The notes: generated from the sequence alone by a model not told the origin. Numbered from the stretch's first letter, positions 1 to 8,729 are shown. The stretch is 30,030 bases of DNA from Planctomycetota bacterium (GCA_029259935.1 JAJDEH010000483.1:1-30030), one strand, 5' to 3'. Translations and numbers: made by a program.

Positions 1-160
1 GCCCCCGATCGTTTTGTGCCGATTGCTGAGAATTACGAAGTAGCTTGATCCGGTCGACAAGTGTCGATGGTTGGCCAGTGTCCTGGCCAACTGCTTGTAC
101 GACGGCTATCGCGACAAGTGACGAAACAACCGTGGCAAAAATGGTAGCCTTGCGCGACAT
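1..160 (-). CDS. Secreted protein, N-terminal fragment (runs off left edge)
   Basis: An open frame starts at ATG 160 on the minus strand and stays open to the window edge, giving 53 residues. It begins MSRKATIFATVVSSLVAIAV: two basic residues, then a hydrophobic stretch, then VVQAVGQDTGQPS, which fits a Sec signal peptide cleaved near AVG or VGQ. The rest is polar (for example DRIKLLRNSQQSAQNDRG). The ATG is preceded by GCGAGGAC, a weak purine-rich ribosome binding site. No domain can be recognised from this much sequence. The frame is supported by the signal-peptide composition and the lack of any stop; function is unknown. Confidence 0.6.
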   Translation of the reverse strand, partial: MSRKATIFATVVSSLVAIAVVQAVGQDTGQPSTLVDRIKLLRNSQQSAQNDRG

Positions 161-568
161 CCTATAGTCCTCGCTGCCAATGGGTAGAAGGGGAGCGTAA
201 CTATGTTATCGGTAGGACCCGTGGAGTTGGTTTAAGTAGTTTTGTTGGTTTTCGCGGTTAACCGGTCCTTGTTGCGTGTTGGGCTTGCGCGGTTTGGGTT
301 AGCGCGCGAATTTAATTCGACGCGAACTTTGTCGCACCATGACGACAAAATCCATCGCGAACGTGCCGGTTTGCCTGAAATGGCGCATCTCAAATACGGA
401 AAATTCTTCCTACATTTCCTAGTTCCGCTTCGAAATGACGGCCGCACTGGCGAGAAATTGCTATTGCTAGCACCACTGGCTATACTCCCCATTATCTGCC
501 GATTCACGATCTGGCGTTTGCCGGGTCGTCCCACCCTGACGCGCACCATCAAACCCATACCATCGGTC
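161..568. other. Intergenic stretch, no gene supported
   Basis: About 400 bases separate the divergent left-edge gene and the Myb/HTH-like gene. Open frames cross it on both strands, but their translations are rich in Arg, Ser and Cys or have no recognisable pattern. The plus-strand one is simply the frame of the downstream gene before its most plausible start. I found no convincing -35/-10 pair, repeat or RNA hairpin. It presumably holds the promoters of the two flanking genes. Confidence 0.4.
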
Positions 569-1396
569 ATGCCGGGCCGCCGCTGGACCACCAAAGAAAA
601 CGAAACCTTGCGCCGCCAGATTGTTGGCGAACACAAGGAGATTGACGATGTGCGCATCAAGAACCGCACCCCGCATGCGGTGCGCACACACGCCGCACGG
701 CTGGACCTCATTCGGCAACGCGACTCTCGATATCCATGGAAGGCCAGTCAAAAGCGGAAGCTCAAACAACTGAAAGCCGAGGGGTTCACACCGCTGGAAA
801 TTCACGACCTCGATCTGCTGGGAGAGCCCTATCGAAGCTTGTGGGCCATTCGTAAGCAGTGGGGGCGAATGAAGTTATCCGACCGCAAGCGGGCGCGGCG
901 CATGCGCGAAAAAAAGATGTGGCAGGCCGGCGAAAAACAGCGATTCAAGGAGTTTCTGCTAGCGCACTCGGCGGATATGACTCCGGAGGAAATCGGCAAG
1001 GAGTGGAATCTGGCCCGTTCGACCGTCGCGCGCTGGCAAACCACATTGGGTGTCAAGCAGCCCCGCGAAACCGTCATGCGGATGCAATATTCCGTCAATA
1101 AGCAACGGAACGCGCGGAAGAAAATCCGCCGGCAAAACGTGGCTCGCGCGCAACGACGCCGAACCGAGAAAGCGAACGAGTTGGTTGATCTGGCCCAGGA
1201 ACTGCGCCGCCGCGCCAGCCCACCTCCCGAACGCGTCTGCACCGACTGTGAAGAGTCCTGGCCCCGCCGCAGTGAATTCTTCCATTACCAAGATAAACGA
1301 ACAGATTTTGGCACGACCAGGCGCTACAAGCGTCGCTGCCGACTCTGCCAAAACGCCATTCGGCGCAAGGAATCCAAACGAGCGACATCGGCGTGA
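569..1396 (+). CDS. Putative DNA-binding protein with three Myb/HTH-like repeats and a C-terminal zinc ribbon
   Basis: From ATG 569 this encodes 275 residues, very rich in Arg and Lys. Three similar units follow one another: RRWTTKENETLRRQI (about 4-48), YPWKASQKRKLKQLKAEGFTPLEI (about 55-103) and KMWQAGEKQRFKEFLLAHSADMTPEEI (about 116-163). Each starts with a Trp, continues into an acidic/basic helix, and ends in a helix-turn-helix-like segment; the third, EEIGKEWNLARSTVARWQ, is the clearest. A basic linker (165-215) leads to a CTDC (224-227) / CRLC (257-260) zinc ribbon containing WPRRSEFF, a type often seen in phage and mobile-element DNA-binding or HNH-associated proteins (family knowledge). 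No nuclease residues are evident. The frame is open upstream to 242, but that part looks non-coding and no Shine-Dalgarno decides the start. Role unknown, probably DNA binding. Confidence 0.7.
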   Translation: MPGRRWTTKENETLRRQIVGEHKEIDDVRIKNRTPHAVRTHAARLDLIRQRDSRYPWKASQKRKLKQLKAEGFTPLEIHDLDLLGEPYRSLWAIRKQWGRMKLSDRKRARRMREKKMWQAGEKQRFKEFLLAHSADMTPEEIGKEWNLARSTVARWQTTLGVKQPRETVMRMQYSVNKQRNARKKIRRQNVARAQRRRTEKANELVDLAQELRRRASPPPERVCTDCEESWPRRSEFFHYQDKRTDFGTTRRYKRRCRLCQNAIRRKESKRATSA

Positions 1397-1423
1397 AGCG
1401 AGACGGCGGCGGCAGTTCACTGG

Positions 1424-2368
1424 CTAGTCGGCGAACGCCTGCCGAAGATTCTCGACGTTCTTTTGCATGACTTGTAAATAGTCCCCCTCGTCGGGCGGCG
1501 CGCCGCAAGGAGAGAAGACGACGCCCCGCAGTCCCAGCTCATCCAGCCGCTTGACATTTTGCTCGATCGGCTCTCCTTCCCAAACCATCCACTTGGCCGG
1601 GTGTTCTTCGAGCATGGTTTTAAACTCTTTCCACTGTTTTTCCGTGGGAACCTCGTCGGCTTCCCACGGAACCGATTGGGCGTTCAATCCGTGGCGTCGC
1701 TGCAAGTACTGATAGACTGGATGCGAGAAAAAGATGGGGCGCTCGGTTTTGCCCTTAACAATCTCTCCCAGATTCAAATCCAATTCGACCAAGTCGGCTT
1801 CGAGCGCGGTGTAGTTTTTCTGAAATGCGTCGGCATGTTGCGGGCGCAGTTTCGCGAACGCCTCCCGAATCGCGTCGGCTTGCGCCAAGGCGATCTTCGC
1901 GTCGAGCCAGGTAGTGAACGCGGTGCCGGCGTGCGAATGGTCGCCATCTGGACCGTGCGAGTGCTTGATGGCATCCGCGACTTCGATGTAGCTGCCAGAA
2001 GCGGATGCCGACGTATTGACCGTTTTCGAATCGGGAAGCGACGCGCCTCTCGTCCATTTGGCATACGTCGCGCCGTTCAGCAAAATCAGATCCGCCTTCT
2101 GATATTCGGTAATCGTGTCGCTGTCTGGCTTCCAAAACGCGGGGTCCTCGTCGGCCGGGCCGGGGAAGACGACGCGCACATGGTCGCCGCCAATTCGTTC
2201 GGAAAAGTACTGCAGCGGATAATTGACAACATAAACGGTTAGAACTCCCGTTGCCGGTTCGTCGCTTCCGTCGCCAGCATCGTCGGATGAACAGCCCACC
2301 GCACAGCACACCACGAGCGTTGTCAGGCAAATCGCCAGCGGAAATCGCCAGTGGAAACGAGTTTCCAT
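1424..2368 (-). CDS. Metal ABC transporter substrate-binding lipoprotein, ZnuA-like
   Basis: This is a 314-residue ZnuA/TroA-type (cluster A-I) solute-binding protein. ATG 2368 is chosen because it begins a lipoprotein signal: a hydrophobic segment at 11-24, then lipobox AVGC with Cys26. A His/Asp loop, HSHGPDGDHSHAG (136-148), is the hallmark of zinc-type members. FFSHPVYQYLQRRHGL (213-228) corresponds to the conserved third-ligand region with His216. Two usual ligand positions look lost: the PPGxDPHxYEP-like region reads FPGPADEDPAFWKP, and the DPHVWLD region reads AFTTWLD. The protein would sit outside the cytoplasmic membrane and pass a divalent metal to an ABC permease. No permease or ATPase gene is adjacent, and the altered ligands make the substrate uncertain. 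The frame is open upstream to 2665 but overlaps the helicase gene there. Confidence 0.82.
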   Translation of the reverse strand: METRFHWRFPLAICLTTLVVCCAVGCSSDDAGDGSDEPATGVLTVYVVNYPLQYFSERIGGDHVRVVFPGPADEDPAFWKPDSDTITEYQKADLILLNGATYAKWTRGASLPDSKTVNTSASASGSYIEVADAIKHSHGPDGDHSHAGTAFTTWLDAKIALAQADAIREAFAKLRPQHADAFQKNYTALEADLVELDLNLGEIVKGKTERPIFFSHPVYQYLQRRHGLNAQSVPWEADEVPTEKQWKEFKTMLEEHPAKWMVWEGEPIEQNVKRLDELGLRGVVFSPCGAPPDEGDYLQVMQKNVENLRQAFAD

Positions 2369-2513
2369 GGGGCTTCTTTCTTGATGAGTCAGTTTGTCCA
2401 GAGTTGCATACAGCGACACCGGCGGCCAGCATGATAACAGGAACACCATTTTCGGGCAGACGATCTTGGCGGTCGAAGTCGGGCAAGACCTGGCCGCGAA
2501 GACGAAGCGACTC

Positions 2514-4565
2514 TCACGGGTTCCTCTTGCCCACCTTCTTTTTGGCCCGCTTCTTCGCCTTTGTGCGCGAGCGCCCTCGATAATCCGTGGTCTTGGCGGT
2601 CGCTTTCTTATTCCCTTTGGGTTGGCCCGCATCGGTAGCTTTCTCGGCCACGCCCGTGAGTTCATAGAGAAAGCGGCTGGGGATGGTATCGCGCGGTTTG
2701 CCCCACTTCATGCGGGCCAGCGCCATCGACAGGGTGAGCCGGTCTTGGGCGCGGGTAACGCCAACGTAGCATAGACGGCGTTCCTCCTCGATGGCGTCGC
2801 CTTCGACCGCGACGCTCCGCTTGTGCGGTAGAATCCCTTCTTCGAGCCCGACCATGTATACCTGCGAAAATTCCAATCCCTTGGCGCTGTGATAGGTCAT
2901 CAGAGCAATTGCGTTGCGACGTAGTTGATTATCTTTGTCGTCCCCAAAGTCACGATCGAGCAACACTTCATCCAAAAATCCGCGCAGTGTCGGCTTGCGA
3001 GATTTTTGTTGATAACGGGAAAGTGCGTTGACGACTTCCTGCACCGCGTCCCACCGCGACTGTTGTTCGTCGGGGTCCTGATAGCATCGTCGCAACTCCG
3101 CCTCGTAGTCAACTTTTTCGATCAGCGACTTGAGACCCTCCATTAACTTGCCTGACTGAATCGGTGATTGGTGCATCTGAATCAGTTCGACCAGGTGTTG
3201 CGCGCCGATTCGGGCGCTCGCCGGCAGACCCGACATTGCGGATGGATCGGCCAAGATGTTCCAAGCCGGCTTTCCGCCCTGGACGGCCCTTTCGACGATG
3301 GTCTCCACCGCCTTGGGACCGAGGCCGCGGGGCGGTGTGTTGATAATTCGCCGCAACGACACCTCGTCCTCGGGCGCATCCACTACCTTCAAGTAGGCCA
3401 GGATATCGCGAACCTCTTTACGGTCGAAGAACGACATCCCGCCCACCAGTACATAAGGTAGGTCAACGCGACGCAACTCGGTTTCAAACACTCGCGGTTG
3501 CTCATTCGTGCGAAACAGAATCGCAAAGTCATTGGGGTCCAAGGTGGGATCGGTCAGCCGCCGCTGAATATCCGCCACGACTGATTTGGCTTCCTCATTT
3601 TCGTCCTTGTACTGTTCGATTCGAGGACGCTCGCCGCCGGCCCGCTCGGCCCGCAAGACCTTGTCGTGCCGTGTTTTGTTATAGGAGATTAGGCGATTGG
3701 CCATTTCGAGAATGGGAGCCGTGCTGCGGTAGTTTTGCACTAAGCGAATCATGCCGGCGTTGGGCCAGTCCTTGGTGAAACGCAAGATGTGCGCCACTTC
3801 GGCGCCACGCCAGCCGTAAATGGACTGGTCATCGTCGCCGACAACGCACAGATTCTGGTGGCCGCCCGCCAGTGCGCGGACGATACGATACTGGCTGGCG
3901 TTGGTGTCTTGATATTCGTCCACCAACAGATGATCGAACCGGCCCGCTTCCGCCTTACGAATGTCGGAAAAGTTGGCGAACAAATCCTCGACACACAGCA
4001 GCAAGTCATCGAAGTCAACCGCCCCCGCATTTTTCAAGGCAACTTGGTAACGTCGATAGGCGGCCGCGGCCAAATGTTCCTTATCAGACTGCGCCGTGGC
4101 GGCAGCTTCGGGCGGACGAATCGAAGCCGACTTCCAACGGCTGATCATGCTGAGCAAATCGCCGGGCCGCAGCGACTGCGTGGGAACCTTGATTTCTCGG
4201 AGCACTGCGCGAGCCGTACTGTCTTGATCGCCTTGGTCGTAGATGGCAAATTTTTCGGGATAGCCGAGCGCCGTGATATGCCGTCGCAGGATACGCACGC
4301 ACAGCGAATGGAACGTGGAAACTTCCGGACGCTGTTTCTGCTTTCGCCCGAGCAGTTCGACGATCCGTTCCTGCATTTCGGAAGCGGCTTTGTTGGTGAA
4401 GGTGACCGCCAGAATTCGCTCTGGCTTCACTCCCAGGCGAATCAACTCGGCAATGCGAAAGGTGACCACGCGGGTCTTGCCCGTACCCGCTCCGGCCAGC
4501 ACCAGCAGTGGACCGGACTTGGTTTCGACTGCTCGCTGTTGCGCGGGATTGAGTCCGTGGGGCAT
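2514..4565 (-). CDS. Superfamily 1 DNA helicase, Rep/UvrD/PcrA family
   Basis: This 683-residue protein carries all the SF1A helicase motifs in order: Walker A GAGTGKT (25-31), TFTNKAASEM (motif Ia), DEYQDTN (motif II), VVGDDDQSIYGWRGA (motif III), LVQNYRST (motif IV), TYHSAKGLEFSQVYMVGLEE (motif V) and EERRLCYVGVTRAQ (motif VI). It would unwind DNA 3'-5' using ATP in replication restart or repair. The wording around GGMSFFDRKEVRDILAYLKV and EEGILPH is closer to Rep than to UvrD from memory, so the subfamily is left open. It ends in a Lys/Arg-rich tail (GRSRTKAKKRAKKKVGKRNP), in place of the UvrD C-terminal region. ATG 4565 gives the standard N terminus LNPAQQRAVE. It lies 145 bases upstream of the lipoprotein gene on the same strand. 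Confidence 0.96.
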   Translation of the reverse strand: MPHGLNPAQQRAVETKSGPLLVLAGAGTGKTRVVTFRIAELIRLGVKPERILAVTFTNKAASEMQERIVELLGRKQKQRPEVSTFHSLCVRILRRHITALGYPEKFAIYDQGDQDSTARAVLREIKVPTQSLRPGDLLSMISRWKSASIRPPEAAATAQSDKEHLAAAAYRRYQVALKNAGAVDFDDLLLCVEDLFANFSDIRKAEAGRFDHLLVDEYQDTNASQYRIVRALAGGHQNLCVVGDDDQSIYGWRGAEVAHILRFTKDWPNAGMIRLVQNYRSTAPILEMANRLISYNKTRHDKVLRAERAGGERPRIEQYKDENEEAKSVVADIQRRLTDPTLDPNDFAILFRTNEQPRVFETELRRVDLPYVLVGGMSFFDRKEVRDILAYLKVVDAPEDEVSLRRIINTPPRGLGPKAVETIVERAVQGGKPAWNILADPSAMSGLPASARIGAQHLVELIQMHQSPIQSGKLMEGLKSLIEKVDYEAELRRCYQDPDEQQSRWDAVQEVVNALSRYQQKSRKPTLRGFLDEVLLDRDFGDDKDNQLRRNAIALMTYHSAKGLEFSQVYMVGLEEGILPHKRSVAVEGDAIEEERRLCYVGVTRAQDRLTLSMALARMKWGKPRDTIPSRFLYELTGVAEKATDAGQPKGNKKATAKTTDYRGRSRTKAKKRAKKKVGKRNP

Positions 4566-4942
4566 CGTGCCAGTGTGAAGGAGGGGCCGAAGTAGGGGTG
4601 ATTTTGGTATGGCCGAGGCCGCCTAGAATCCGTCGGATCCTTAATTCCGATCAATGATCGATCGTAGCGGTCGCCGCCGCCGCCGCAAAGGGTGGTGGCA
4701 AACGCCTATTTCGATCCCAATTCGCCCTCGATCGGCCGCTTCCGTAGCGGCCGGACCAACGCCTCTGCTGGTTTTTCCCCGAATTTTCCGGATTCTGCGC
4801 CGTGTGGAAAATCGCAGTTCGTCCAGGCAGGGTCGCCTTGACCTTAACCACCAACCAGTCATATACTTGCGCGTTTAATGCACCGTTGTGGCAGTCTACA
4901 CATTCGTTGGGATGCCGCGAGCAGACATATCGAGTTGCCAGA
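4566..4942. other. Divergent intergenic region between the helicase and TPR genes
   Basis: This stretch of about 380 bases separates the helicase (minus) from the TPR protein (plus). It holds a recognisable promoter for the rightward gene (4838-4867). The frame of the TPR protein is open upstream to 4802, but that part has no protein-like character and lies across the promoter. The first half contains a GC-rich CGCCGCCGCCGCC run near 4672. No RNA gene is seen. Confidence 0.4.
4838..4867 (+). promoter_or_regulatory. Sigma-70-type promoter for the TPR protein gene
   Basis: TTGACC (4838-4843) and TATACT (4862-4867) are separated by 18 bases, close to the housekeeping consensus. Transcription would start near 4874, leaving a leader of about 70 bases before ATG 4943. 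This also supports starting the protein at 4943. Confidence 0.6.
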
Positions 4943-5914
4943 ATGAAAACCAAACGCCGTCACGAACTTCAAACGAATGAACTGGCCGATTGGCTTGGGA
5001 ATAAGATTGAAGCCGTCAAACCGTATAGCCAGTTCATCTTGGCTGGAGTCATTGCCGCTTTCGCCATCATTGGATTGATTTTCTACTCCATCAATCAGCA
5101 AAACCAAACGCGCGCCAATGCTTGGGGCGAATACATGGTGACTGTGACTGAAGAGAATCCAGGCAAGATGATGAAAGTTGCTGGCAATCACGCGGATTCC
5201 CAAGTCGGATTGTGGGCAACGCAAGCAGCGTCGGATATCTACTTGCGCGAGGGAATCACCGAGCTTTACAAGGATCGCGAAACCGGTTTGGACAGTATTG
5301 AGAAGGCCAAGCAGGGCTACGAAACGGTAGTGAACGATGCGCGGGTCGATCGCATGCTGCTGGAGCGAGCCCAGTATGGCTTGGCACTTGCCCAAGAGTG
5401 CTTGGGCGATGTTGAAGAAGCTCGAAAAAACTACGAAAAGGTCGTCGCTAGCGCCGGCGCTGATTCCGCGTTGGGGAAGCTAGCCGCCAAACAGGTCGCC
5501 CGCACCAATCAGTCGTCCGCCAAGAGCTTCTATGAGCAATTTGCCAATTACGAGCAGCCGGTTCCCGTGTCGCCCGAACCGGGCGGCCAAATGGCGGATC
5601 CGCTGGCTCGATTTCCCGATCTGCCCGATCGTCCGGATTTGACATTCCCCGGTGGCGGTGATCTGTTCGATGACGATACGAGTTCCGAACCCGGCGCGAC
5701 CGACGACGGAAGTAAAGCTACCGACGACGACACGAGTGATCCGAAGACGGGCGACGATGATAAAAAGGATGACGCTACCAAGGGCGATGCCAAAGAGAAG
5801 TCCGATGACAAGAGCGATAGCGGCAAATCGTCCAAAGCAGACAGCAGCGACGATGCCGCTACCTCGAAAGACGGCGCAGCGCCGAAAGGCGACGGCGCAA
5901 CGTCTAAGAAATGA
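4943..5914 (+). CDS. Membrane-anchored TPR protein (TPR_21/YfgM-like) with charged tail
   Basis: The 323-residue product has a short cytoplasmic N terminus, one membrane helix (about 30-50, SQFILAGVIAAFAIIGLIFYS), a helical region with TPR-like pairs (95-200; for example AQYGLALAQECLGDVEEARKNYEKVV) and a long low-complexity tail (241-323) made of Asp, Lys, Ser and Gly. The N-terminal layout, a TM anchor followed by an outward-facing helical-repeat domain, matches the TPR_21 family that includes E. coli YfgM, an ancillary factor of the Sec translocon (family knowledge). Assignment to that role here is inference. The tail is probably disordered. ATG 4943 is preferred because it starts just before the TM anchor and lies downstream of the promoter. 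An RluD-type gene follows 124 bases downstream and may be co-transcribed. Confidence 0.82.
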   Translation: MKTKRRHELQTNELADWLGNKIEAVKPYSQFILAGVIAAFAIIGLIFYSINQQNQTRANAWGEYMVTVTEENPGKMMKVAGNHADSQVGLWATQAASDIYLREGITELYKDRETGLDSIEKAKQGYETVVNDARVDRMLLERAQYGLALAQECLGDVEEARKNYEKVVASAGADSALGKLAAKQVARTNQSSAKSFYEQFANYEQPVPVSPEPGGQMADPLARFPDLPDRPDLTFPGGGDLFDDDTSSEPGATDDGSKATDDDTSDPKTGDDDKKDDATKGDAKEKSDDKSDSGKSSKADSSDDAATSKDGAAPKGDGATSKK

Positions 5915-6038
5915 TTGTCGACCGCCGTCGTAGCTTGAAGCGACTGCCGTTTCTTTTGATCCGCCTACCGGACGGTTCGGCGGTGTTCCATCCGAGTGCA
6001 GGGAAGCGAGTTGTCGGGCGTCGCCCATCGCGTGTCCC

Positions 6039-7037
6039 ATGAACTCCGTGGAAAATTCCGAACCACAACCGATCGATATCGCCGTCACCGCCGACGACAA
6101 GGGTTCGCGTCTGGACGTTTTCCTCGCCAATCGCTTGTCGGAATACAGCCGCGTCAAGCTGCGGCGCATGATCACGGCTGGCGGAGTCACGGTCGACGGC
6201 CAGCGAACTAAGGCCGCTTATCGCCTCAACGAGGGCCAGCGCATCCTGGTGTCGCCGCCCGAGCCGGTTGAAGAGAGCCCCGTCGCGGAAGATATCCCGT
6301 TGGATATTCTGTTCGAGGACGAACATCTCGTGGCGATCAACAAGCCGCCGGCCATGGTCGTCCATCCGTCGAAAGGGCACTGGTCCGGCACGCTCACCGC
6401 CGCCTTGGCGTTTCATTTTCAAAGCCTTAGCAGCATCGGTGGCCCAACCCGTCCGGGGATCGTCCACCGCCTCGATCGCGATACGAGCGGGGTCTTGGTC
6501 GTCGCCAAAACCGATCAAGCCCATTTGAAACTTGCCGCGCAGTTTGAGCACCGCACGGCGGAAAAAGAGTATTTCGCGCTGGTCGCGGGAGTTCCGGATC
6601 GAGACCGCGACTTGATCGAAGTACCGATCGGAGTTCATCCGTACCACCGTGAAAAAATGGCGGTTCGGGCCGGCCATCCAACGAGCCGCGACGCGCGGAC
6701 GTTTTACGAAGTCGCCGAACGGTTTGCTGGATTTGCGGCATTGCGGCTTCTGCCCAAGACCGGGCGAACGCATCAGCTTCGAGTGCATCTGGCCCATATC
6801 GGCTGTCCCGTCTTATGCGACCGGCTGTACGGCGGGCGATCGCAAATTACGTCGTCGGATCTGCGGCGAGGTGGCCGCGACGCGGAGACGGTGCTGCTCA
6901 GGCGGCAGGCTCTACACGCCCGGCGGCTGAAGCTCGCGCATCCGCATTCGGGCGACACCGTGGAGTTTGAAGCGCCGTTGCCCGATGACTTGGCCGGAAT
7001 ACTGGAACAGCTAAGGCAGGCGGCAAGTCAGGCCTAA
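6039..7037 (+). CDS. rluD: RluA/RluD-family ribosomal large-subunit pseudouridine synthase
   Basis: The 332-residue protein has an N-terminal S4 RNA-binding domain (about 22-75, GSRLDVFLANRLSEYSRVKL) and an RluA-type catalytic domain. The diagnostic motif HRLDRDTSG (143-151) carries the catalytic Asp146. Other family blocks are NKPPAMVVHP (101-110), TGRTHQLRVHLAHIGCPVLCDRLYGG, and a C-terminal ALHARRLKLAHP. It isomerises uridines to pseudouridine in 23S rRNA (helix 69 for true RluD). The S4 domain and length fit RluD or RluC; the exact target cannot be read from sequence. ATG 6039 is the first start giving a normal N terminus, though no clear Shine-Dalgarno precedes it. Confidence 0.92.
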   Translation: MNSVENSEPQPIDIAVTADDKGSRLDVFLANRLSEYSRVKLRRMITAGGVTVDGQRTKAAYRLNEGQRILVSPPEPVEESPVAEDIPLDILFEDEHLVAINKPPAMVVHPSKGHWSGTLTAALAFHFQSLSSIGGPTRPGIVHRLDRDTSGVLVVAKTDQAHLKLAAQFEHRTAEKEYFALVAGVPDRDRDLIEVPIGVHPYHREKMAVRAGHPTSRDARTFYEVAERFAGFAALRLLPKTGRTHQLRVHLAHIGCPVLCDRLYGGRSQITSSDLRRGGRDAETVLLRRQALHARRLKLAHPHSGDTVEFEAPLPDDLAGILEQLRQAASQA

Positions 7038-7051
7038 GCACGCGAATGGTT

Positions 7052-7777
7052 TCAAAATCCAAACACCAGCTTCATCAGGTCGGTCGTTCCGATCGATCGC
7101 GTGTGTACGAACGATTCCCCCAGCGTGAATCCCGCTGCCGCGCCCGCCGTGAGCGCCGCGCCCCGAATGCGATCAAAGACGTATTCCTTCGCGGGTGGGA
7201 ACTGCGTTTCGTAACAGCGGATCGATTCCACTTTGGTTTCGAACGTGTCGCTGACATCGACCGTGAAGTGGCTGGCATAGCCACCCAGCGTCGATGGTTC
7301 GAACGCCAGCCGGAAATAGAGCTGCGCTGAAATCGTATGCACGGGCAATCCGTCGAAATGCTCGTCCCACTTGGTAAGGCGAGAATAGAAGACCGCCGCG
7401 TCGGTGATCTGCATCGCCTGCCAGTGGTCAGGTGAGGCCATGGGCGTCTTGTCGCCAAATCCAATGACCAGCCGCGGCCGATGCCGCCGAAACACCTTGG
7501 CCAGTTCAACGCGTGCGTCGAACGTGTCAAACAGGCGTCGGTTGGGCAGTTCAAGAATGGTCCGTTTTTGAACGCCCAGCACTTGGGCCGCGCGGTCCGC
7601 TTCGGCCAGCCTGACATGCGGACCGGCGGAATTCGGCGTCGGTTCGCCATCCGTCAGGTCCACAATGCCCACCTTGTAGCCTTGCTGGACCAGTTTGGCG
7701 AGCGTCCCGCCGCAGGCGATTTCGACATCGTCGGGATGGGCACCCACCGCGATGACGTCTAGCTGTTCTTCGTTCAT
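7052..7777 (-). CDS. PIG-L/LmbE-family deacetylase, BshB1-like
   Basis: This 241-residue protein has the PIG-L signature [20 protein letters not shown] near its N terminus (His14, Asp16 and Asp17 for metal and catalysis) and a second metal ligand His118 in SPDHWQA. Family members are zinc-dependent and remove an N-acetyl group from N-acetylglucosaminyl conjugates. The blocks [38 protein letters not shown] and [11 protein letters not shown] resemble BshB1, the bacillithiol-pathway deacetylase. No bshA or bshC is present in the window, so bacillithiol synthesis is only a possibility. The gene converges on rluD with 14 bases between their stops. Confidence 0.9.
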   Translation of the reverse strand: MNEEQLDVIAVGAHPDDVEIACGGTLAKLVQQGYKVGIVDLTDGEPTPNSAGPHVRLAEADRAAQVLGVQKRTILELPNRRLFDTFDARVELAKVFRRHRPRLVIGFGDKTPMASPDHWQAMQITDAAVFYSRLTKWDEHFDGLPVHTISAQLYFRLAFEPSTLGGYASHFTVDVSDTFETKVESIRCYETQFPPAKEYVFDRIRGAALTAGAAAGFTLGESFVHTRSIGTTDLMKLVFGF

Positions 7778-7868
7778 CGATGCTCGATTTTTTTCAGTAA
7801 TTCGAATCAGTCAGCGGAGATGCCTATCCTATTTTCCATCCTGGATGGAGGGAACCAGTCTGGGTCCG

Positions 7869-7896
7869 TAATTGTGGCGGACCGCCGCCGCAATTA
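7869..7896 (-). terminator. Hairpin at the end of the ffh-yraN operon
   Basis: TAATTGTGGCGG (7869-7880) and CCGCCGCAATTA (7885-7896) pair at 11 of 12 positions around a 4-base loop. The hairpin overlaps the yraN stop codon at the end of a five-gene minus-strand operon. No U-run follows on the minus strand, so it may act as an RNA 3'-end stabiliser or an imperfect terminator. Confidence 0.45.
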
Positions 7897-8322
7897 ACTA
7901 AACATCTGCCACTGGCCAGTCGGCTCAAAGGCGTTCTTGAAGTGCGCGATCTCCGGGCGGCGCTCGCCTTCCGGCCAGATTACGGAAACGATGTCGAATC
8001 GCGCCTGCTGTTCTAGCAAGTCATGTCGCTTAAGGTAAGACAGCGCCAGTCGCGTGAGCCGCCTTTGTTTGGTTTCACCCACCGCATCGGCGGGGTGTCC
8101 TTTGTCGGTGCTTCGGCGTGTCTTAACTTCGACAAACACGACGACCCGTCCATCCACGGCAACCAAATCCAATTCGCCGAGACGGTCGCGCTGGCCGCGC
8201 GCGATGATGATGCAGCCCTGTCTTTTCAGGAATCGCGCCGCCGCGGCTTCACCATTCTCGCCCAATGATCTCGGACGAGACCATCGCTGAAACTGCCGGC
8301 GAATGGTGGCGAGCAGTGGCAC
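7894..8322 (-). CDS. yraN: YraN/UPF0102-family endonuclease-like protein
   Basis: The 142-residue protein matches UPF0102: LGENGEAAAARFLKRQGC, then GELDLVAVDGRVVVFVEVKTRR. The latter has the D-x(n)-EVK arrangement of the PD-(D/E)xK nuclease fold (Asp of GELDLVA, Glu and Lys of VEVKTR). The family's cellular role is unresolved; it is generally linked to DNA processing. It starts at GTG 8322, 17 bases after the rplS stop, so the two genes are almost certainly co-transcribed. yraN at the end of this ribosomal operon is a common arrangement. The usual partner rnhB is not between rplS and yraN here. Confidence 0.93.
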   Translation of the reverse strand: MPLLATIRRQFQRWSRPRSLGENGEAAAARFLKRQGCIIIARGQRDRLGELDLVAVDGRVVVFVEVKTRRSTDKGHPADAVGETKQRRLTRLALSYLKRHDLLEQQARFDIVSVIWPEGERRPEIAHFKNAFEPTGQWQMFS

Positions 8323-8339
8323 CAGGCTTCTCGCAATGG

Positions 8340-8729
8340 CTACTTACGACGGCGTTCTTTCAAGCGGGTCGCCTTGCCGACGCGATCGCGCAAGTAATAC
8401 AGTTTCGCGCGTCGCACGACGCTGGAACGTTTAACTTCAACTTTATCAATGCGAGGCGAATGGAGCGGAAATTTTCGCTCGACACCTTCACCGGCCACGA
8501 TGCGGCGAACCACGAACATCTCTTTGGTGCCGCTTCCGCTGCGCGCAATGACCGTACCGCTGAAGACCTGAATCCGTTCCTTTTCGCCTTCGTGAATCCG
8601 GGTATGGACGTCCACGATATCGCCGATCTCAAACTCGGGTGCCGCCTCTTTGCGGCTGTCCGCTTCGACCGTGTTAATCAACGCTTGTTTGTTAAACGAG
8701 CCGTTGCCCGCTTTCGACTTGTCATTCAT
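8340..8729 (-). CDS. rplS: Large-subunit ribosomal protein L19
   Basis: The 129-residue product shows the L19 pattern: FEIGDIVDVHTRIHEGEKERIQVFSGTVIARSG, then MFVVRRIVAGEGVERKFPLHSP and RRAKLYYLRDRVGKATRLKERR. L19 sits at the 30S-50S interface. A purine-rich AGGGAG lies 8 bases before ATG 8729. It has a short extra N-terminal segment (about 20 residues, KSKAGNGSFNKQALINTVEAD) of ordinary type. It follows trmD by 44 bases in the operon. Confidence 0.97.
   Translation of the reverse strand: MNDKSKAGNGSFNKQALINTVEADSRKEAAPEFEIGDIVDVHTRIHEGEKERIQVFSGTVIARSGSGTKEMFVVRRIVAGEGVERKFPLHSPRIDKVEVKRSSVVRRAKLYYLRDRVGKATRLKERRRK

Noticed and set aside
242..568. N-terminal extension of the Myb/HTH-like protein
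   Set aside because: The frame is open, but the extra residues match no pattern and lie in a poorly coding region; ATG 569 starts exactly at the first repeat.
2369..2665. N-terminal extension of the ZnuA-like protein
   Set aside because: It overlaps the helicase gene's C-terminal codons and precedes a clear lipoprotein signal, which must be N-terminal.
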